Below, one piece after another: positions 61,296 through 64,000 of a stretch of DNA of 64,000 bases. Made by a program: the position numbers and the translations under genes. Under the pieces are notes generated by a model. The model was not told where the DNA came from. It searched no databases and saw nothing but the letters and a program-made list of their open reading frames with translations. Each line of letters opens with the position of its first letter. The stretch's first letter is position 1. Source of the DNA: UBA2336 sp031395485 (GTDB taxonomy: Bacteria; Bacteroidota; Bacteroidia; Cytophagales; Cyclobacteriaceae); NCBI GenBank assembly GCA_031395485.1, contig JANNUS010000016.1, forward strand, positions 62,001 to 126,000, read 5' to 3'.

Positions 61296-62249
61296 ATGAA
61301 AAACTTTACAAAAATACTACTGACCTTCGGGTTTATCTTCGGGCTTATCATTACCACCTTTGCACAAGCTAAAAAACCTACCCTAATGGTTGTACCAAGC
61401 GATGTGTGGTGTAATAAAAACGGGTATATGTTTGAGTTTGATAATCAAGGCTCAAAAGTAAAAGTGCCAGATTACAAAGCTGCACTGCAAGACAATGCAG
61501 ATCTTTTGTTGGTAATAAGCAAAATAAATGAGTTGATGGCTGAAAGAGGATTTCCGCTTAAAAATTTAGAGTCAGCTATGAAGAGCTTGCAAAGTGAGTC
61601 TGCCGAAGATGCGATGATGACTAGCAAAGCCGGAAGCACCGTAAGCGAAAGCCCAATTGACAAACTAAGGAAAGTAGCAAAAGCAGATATTTGGATTCAA
61701 ATGACCTGGACAGTAAACCAAACAGGGCCAAAAAAATCTATCACCTTTAACTTACAAGGCTTAGATGCCTACTCCGACAAGCAGGTTGCGGGAGCATCCG
61801 GCACAGGTCAACCTTCCTTCACGGCAGAACTTCCCGTTCTTTTAGAAGAATCTATTTTAGCCCATTTGGACAATTTTAATGGCCAATTAACAACCCATTT
61901 TGATGACCTTTTCGCCAACGGGCGTGAGGTGAAATTGCGCCTTAAAAAATTCGAAGGTTTCAGCGGAGATTTTGAATCGGAATATGAAGGAGAGGAACTA
62001 GGTACTTTAATTGAAACATGGGTTAATGATAACACGGTTAACAACAGATTTAGCACAACGGATGCTACTGAAAATTTTATGTTGTTTGAGCAAGTGCGAA
62101 TTCCTCTTTTTGATAAAAATAACAAAGCAGTTGATACACGCGGTTGGGCTAGAGATTTACAAAAGATGCTAAAGGAAAAGTATCAAATTGAAGCTAAACT
62201 AGTTACCAAGGGTCTTGGAGAAGCTGTAATATTTGTTGGTGAAAAGTAA
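61296..62249 (+). CDS. Exported DUF6175-like protein
   Basis: A 317-residue protein with a signal peptide (cleavage near TFAQA). 'KKPTLMVVPSDVWCNKNGYMFEFDNQG', 'NADLLLVISKINELMAERGFPLKNLESAM' and 'AKADIWIQMTWTVNQTGPKKSITFNLQGLDAYSDKQVAG' match my memory of the DUF6175 family of Bacteroidota; not checked. The layout recalls CsgG/LpoB-like proteins (alpha/beta, recalled fold 'VVPSD... ADI... LDA'). Function unknown. Confidence 0.72.
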   Translation: MKNFTKILLTFGFIFGLIITTFAQAKKPTLMVVPSDVWCNKNGYMFEFDNQGSKVKVPDYKAALQDNADLLLVISKINELMAERGFPLKNLESAMKSLQSESAEDAMMTSKAGSTVSESPIDKLRKVAKADIWIQMTWTVNQTGPKKSITFNLQGLDAYSDKQVAGASGTGQPSFTAELPVLLEESILAHLDNFNGQLTTHFDDLFANGREVKLRLKKFEGFSGDFESEYEGEELGTLIETWVNDNTVNNRFSTTDATENFMLFEQVRIPLFDKNNKAVDTRGWARDLQKMLKEKYQIEAKLVTKGLGEAVIFVGEK

Positions 62250-62263
62250 TAACCCAAAAGATT

Positions 62264-63220
62264 ATGAGAAAACTAATAACAGTATTATTTATTCTTGCGG
62301 CAACGATAAGCTATGCTCAAAATAACAAGGGCAAAGTTGATGACATGGGTCGTATTGTACTTAATGCGTATGTTCCTGACCAATCAGATGGCATAACATC
62401 CTCCGCAAAAAATAACCTGGAAAATAAATTAAACCAAATTGCAACCTCAACCGGAATGGGTGGTGGCGCTGCAAATCCAAGGTTTATTATAACGGCAAAT
62501 GTTGTCGTGTTAACGAAAGATATAACACCTACTGCGCCACCAATGCAAGCCTATACACTCGATGTAACATTATACATTGGCGATGGAATTGACGGTAAGA
62601 AATTTGCGAGCCACACTTCAACAGTGAAAGGCGTAGGCGAGAATGAGACTAGAGCATACATGGCAGCATTAAAAAATTTAAACCCCAACGATGCTAAAAT
62701 TAAATCCTTTGTAGAATCAGGCAAATCAAAGATCATAGAGTATTACAATACAAATTGTGACTTTATCCTTAAGGAAGCCCAAACGCTGGTGACCCAAAAA
62801 GAATTTGACTACGCAATTTATAAACTGACCGGTGTACCAGAAGTATGTCTCGAATGTTATAACAAATGCATGACTGCCGTTGGCCCAATCTACCAACAGA
62901 AAGTTGATTTTGAATGCAAGACCAAGCTAGCTGAAGCAAACACTATCTGGAGTGCAGGTCAAAGCTGGGATGCGGCCGAGCGTGCAGGTGCTATTCTATC
63001 CACCATTGATCCTGATGCTTCATGCTATAAAGATTCAAAGGCCTTGGCGGAAAAAATTGGAAAAAGAATATTAGAGGTTGACAAACGTGAATGGAGCTTG
63101 AAAGTGGAAAAAGAGGTTGATCTTCAACGCGATATGATTAAGGCATACAGAGATGTAGGTACTGCCTATGGAAACGGTCAGCCAAAAACTGTTACTTATA
63201 ATGTAAGTGGTTGGTGGTGA
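62264..63220 (+). CDS. Exported protein of unknown function, last of the set
   Basis: A 318-residue protein with a signal peptide (to SYAQ). The N-terminal half 'IVLNAYVPDQSDGITSSAKNNLENKLNQIATSTGMGG', then 'YTLDVTLYIGDGIDGKKFASHTSTVKGVGENETRAYMAALKN', resembles an alpha/beta periplasmic domain; the C-terminal half is helical with Cys pairs (EVCLECYNKC). Possible TPR-like helices. Fourteen bases after the DUF6175-like gene; a terminator follows. Confidence 0.7.
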   Translation: MRKLITVLFILAATISYAQNNKGKVDDMGRIVLNAYVPDQSDGITSSAKNNLENKLNQIATSTGMGGGAANPRFIITANVVVLTKDITPTAPPMQAYTLDVTLYIGDGIDGKKFASHTSTVKGVGENETRAYMAALKNLNPNDAKIKSFVESGKSKIIEYYNTNCDFILKEAQTLVTQKEFDYAIYKLTGVPEVCLECYNKCMTAVGPIYQQKVDFECKTKLAEANTIWSAGQSWDAAERAGAILSTIDPDASCYKDSKALAEKIGKRILEVDKREWSLKVEKEVDLQRDMIKAYRDVGTAYGNGQPKTVTYNVSGWW

Positions 63221-63241
63221 GCCATCTCTTAAAATCTCATT

Positions 63242-63268
63242 AAAGCACGATTTTATCGTGCTTTTTTT
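63242..63268 (+). terminator. Terminator after the exported-protein operon
   Basis: AAAGCACGAT (63242-63251) and ATCGTGCTTT (63255-63264) pair perfectly with a three-base loop, followed by seven T (63262-63268). It ends the unit that begins at 58409. Confidence 0.92.
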
Positions 63269-63344
63269 ATGCCCTAAGCTGGATAATTCATTTGCTTGAA
63301 CTCATTCAAAAATCAGCGATATTGCAGGATTGTTTTTTCTAATC

Positions 63345-64000
63345 ATGCTTAAAATAGATACTCATACGCACATCCTTCCAAAGAAACTTCCAAACTGGAG
63401 TGAGAAATTTGGGTATGGCGATTTCATTTATCTCCAACACCACAAAAAGGGATTTGCAAAAATGATGCGCGGCAATCAATTCTTTCGCGAAATCAAAGAA
63501 AATGCATGGAATGCCGAACTTAGAATCAAAGAGTACGCCCAATTCAATACGCAAGTACAAGTGGTTTGTACAATCCCGGTTATGTTTTCATACTCAGCAA
63601 AACCGCTTGATTGTTTAGACATTTCTAAATTCCTTAACGATCATATTGCTGGAATAATCGAAAAATACCCCCAAAACTATTTGGGTTTGGCAACCATCCC
63701 CATGCAGGATGCCGAGTTGGCTATACGGGAATTAGAACGTTGTAAAAAAATTGGCTTCAGTGGTGTACAAATTGGATCAAATATTAACGACCTCAACCTC
63801 AACGAAGAGCGGTTTTTCTCAATTTTTGAAGCCTGCGAAAAACTTAGTATGGCCGTTCTGATTCATCCTTGGAATATGATGGGGCAAAAAAATATGCAAC
63901 GCTATTGGCTTCCTTGGCTTGTAGGTATGCCCGCTGAAACCTCACGCGCCATGTGTTCAATGATTTTTGGAGGAATTTTTGAAAAGCTTCCAAAACTTCG
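63345..64000 (+). CDS. ACMSD-like amidohydrolase/decarboxylase, N-terminal part
   Basis: Metal-dependent enzyme of the amidohydrolase superfamily; 218 residues seen, the 3' end is outside. It starts MLKIDTHTHILP with the His-x-His zinc motif, and 'VLIHPWNMMG' then 'YWLPWLVGMPAETSRAM' match 2-amino-3-carboxymuconate-6-semialdehyde decarboxylase of the kynurenine pathway. Upstream is the exported-protein operon's terminator, so it has its own promoter. The last catalytic Asp is not visible. Confidence 0.88.
   Translation, partial: MLKIDTHTHILPKKLPNWSEKFGYGDFIYLQHHKKGFAKMMRGNQFFREIKENAWNAELRIKEYAQFNTQVQVVCTIPVMFSYSAKPLDCLDISKFLNDHIAGIIEKYPQNYLGLATIPMQDAELAIRELERCKKIGFSGVQIGSNINDLNLNEERFFSIFEACEKLSMAVLIHPWNMMGQKNMQRYWLPWLVGMPAETSRAMCSMIFGGIFEKLPKL

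Overview
The window comes from a member of the Bacteroidota, most likely the order Cytophagales. The basis is a set of family markers: a PorP/SprF-type outer-membrane protein, a secreted protein with a gliding-motility/type IX secretion (type B) C-terminal domain, a PadR regulator paired with a permease carrying the 'permease prefix' domain found in this phylum, AT-leaning DNA, weak ribosome-binding sites, and a few matches to the Bacteroidota promoter form TTTG-N19-TAnnTTTG. I see no rRNA, tRNA, CRISPR array, prophage or insertion sequence.

Layout. 1-12.6 kb: housekeeping genes (partial coaX, a sirtuin, topA, a SixA-like phosphatase, an arginase/agmatinase-family enzyme, an amino-acid:sodium symporter, a lipoprotein, two conserved unknowns, a beta-propeller protein, an acyl-CoA ligase). 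12.9-19.0 kb: a complete SUF iron-sulfur operon (sufB-C-D-S-E, a SufT/DUF59 protein and a bacilliredoxin) ending in a clear terminator. 19.0-22.5 kb: a potassium channel, a PorP/SprF protein, a nucleotide-sugar epimerase and an APS reductase. 22.6-26.5 kb: an unusual cluster with a TIGR03032 protein, two stand-alone carrier proteins, a cytochrome P450 and two small related putative transferases on the opposite strand. 26.5-34.6 kb: a T9SS-secreted repeat protein, a pterin pair (PTPS/QueD-like and folE), an aconitase with a histone-like basic tail, a CPBP protease and a reductase. 34.6-40.8 kb: a PadR-permease module flanked by duplicated debris, including the relic 3' end of an asparagine synthetase gene whose intact copy follows; then a DUF3817 protein and a Nudix hydrolase. 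41.8-49.0 kb: a full histidine operon (hisG-D-C-B-H-A-F-IE) preceded by a leader peptide with five consecutive His codons and a terminator, i.e. an apparent transcription attenuator. 49-58 kb: single genes (deiodinase-like nitroreductase, a cysteine-free disulfide-reductase homologue, CtlX-like hydrolase, PAP2, riboflavin synthase, a membrane protein/winged-helix pair, cysS, yidD). 58.4-63.2 kb: a run of six exported proteins of unknown function, three of them tandem paralogues. 63.3 kb to the end: a partial ACMSD-like decarboxylase.

The best candidates for something undescribed are (a) the TIGR03032/carrier-protein/P450/paired-transferase cluster at 22.6-26.5 kb, (b) the six-gene exported-protein operon at 58.4-63.2 kb, and (c) the aconitase with an approximately 70-residue lysine/alanine-rich tail. 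Several intergenic spaces hold palindromic elements of different families that look like dispersed REP/MITE-type sequences. All family names are from recognition of motifs by eye; no database search was run.
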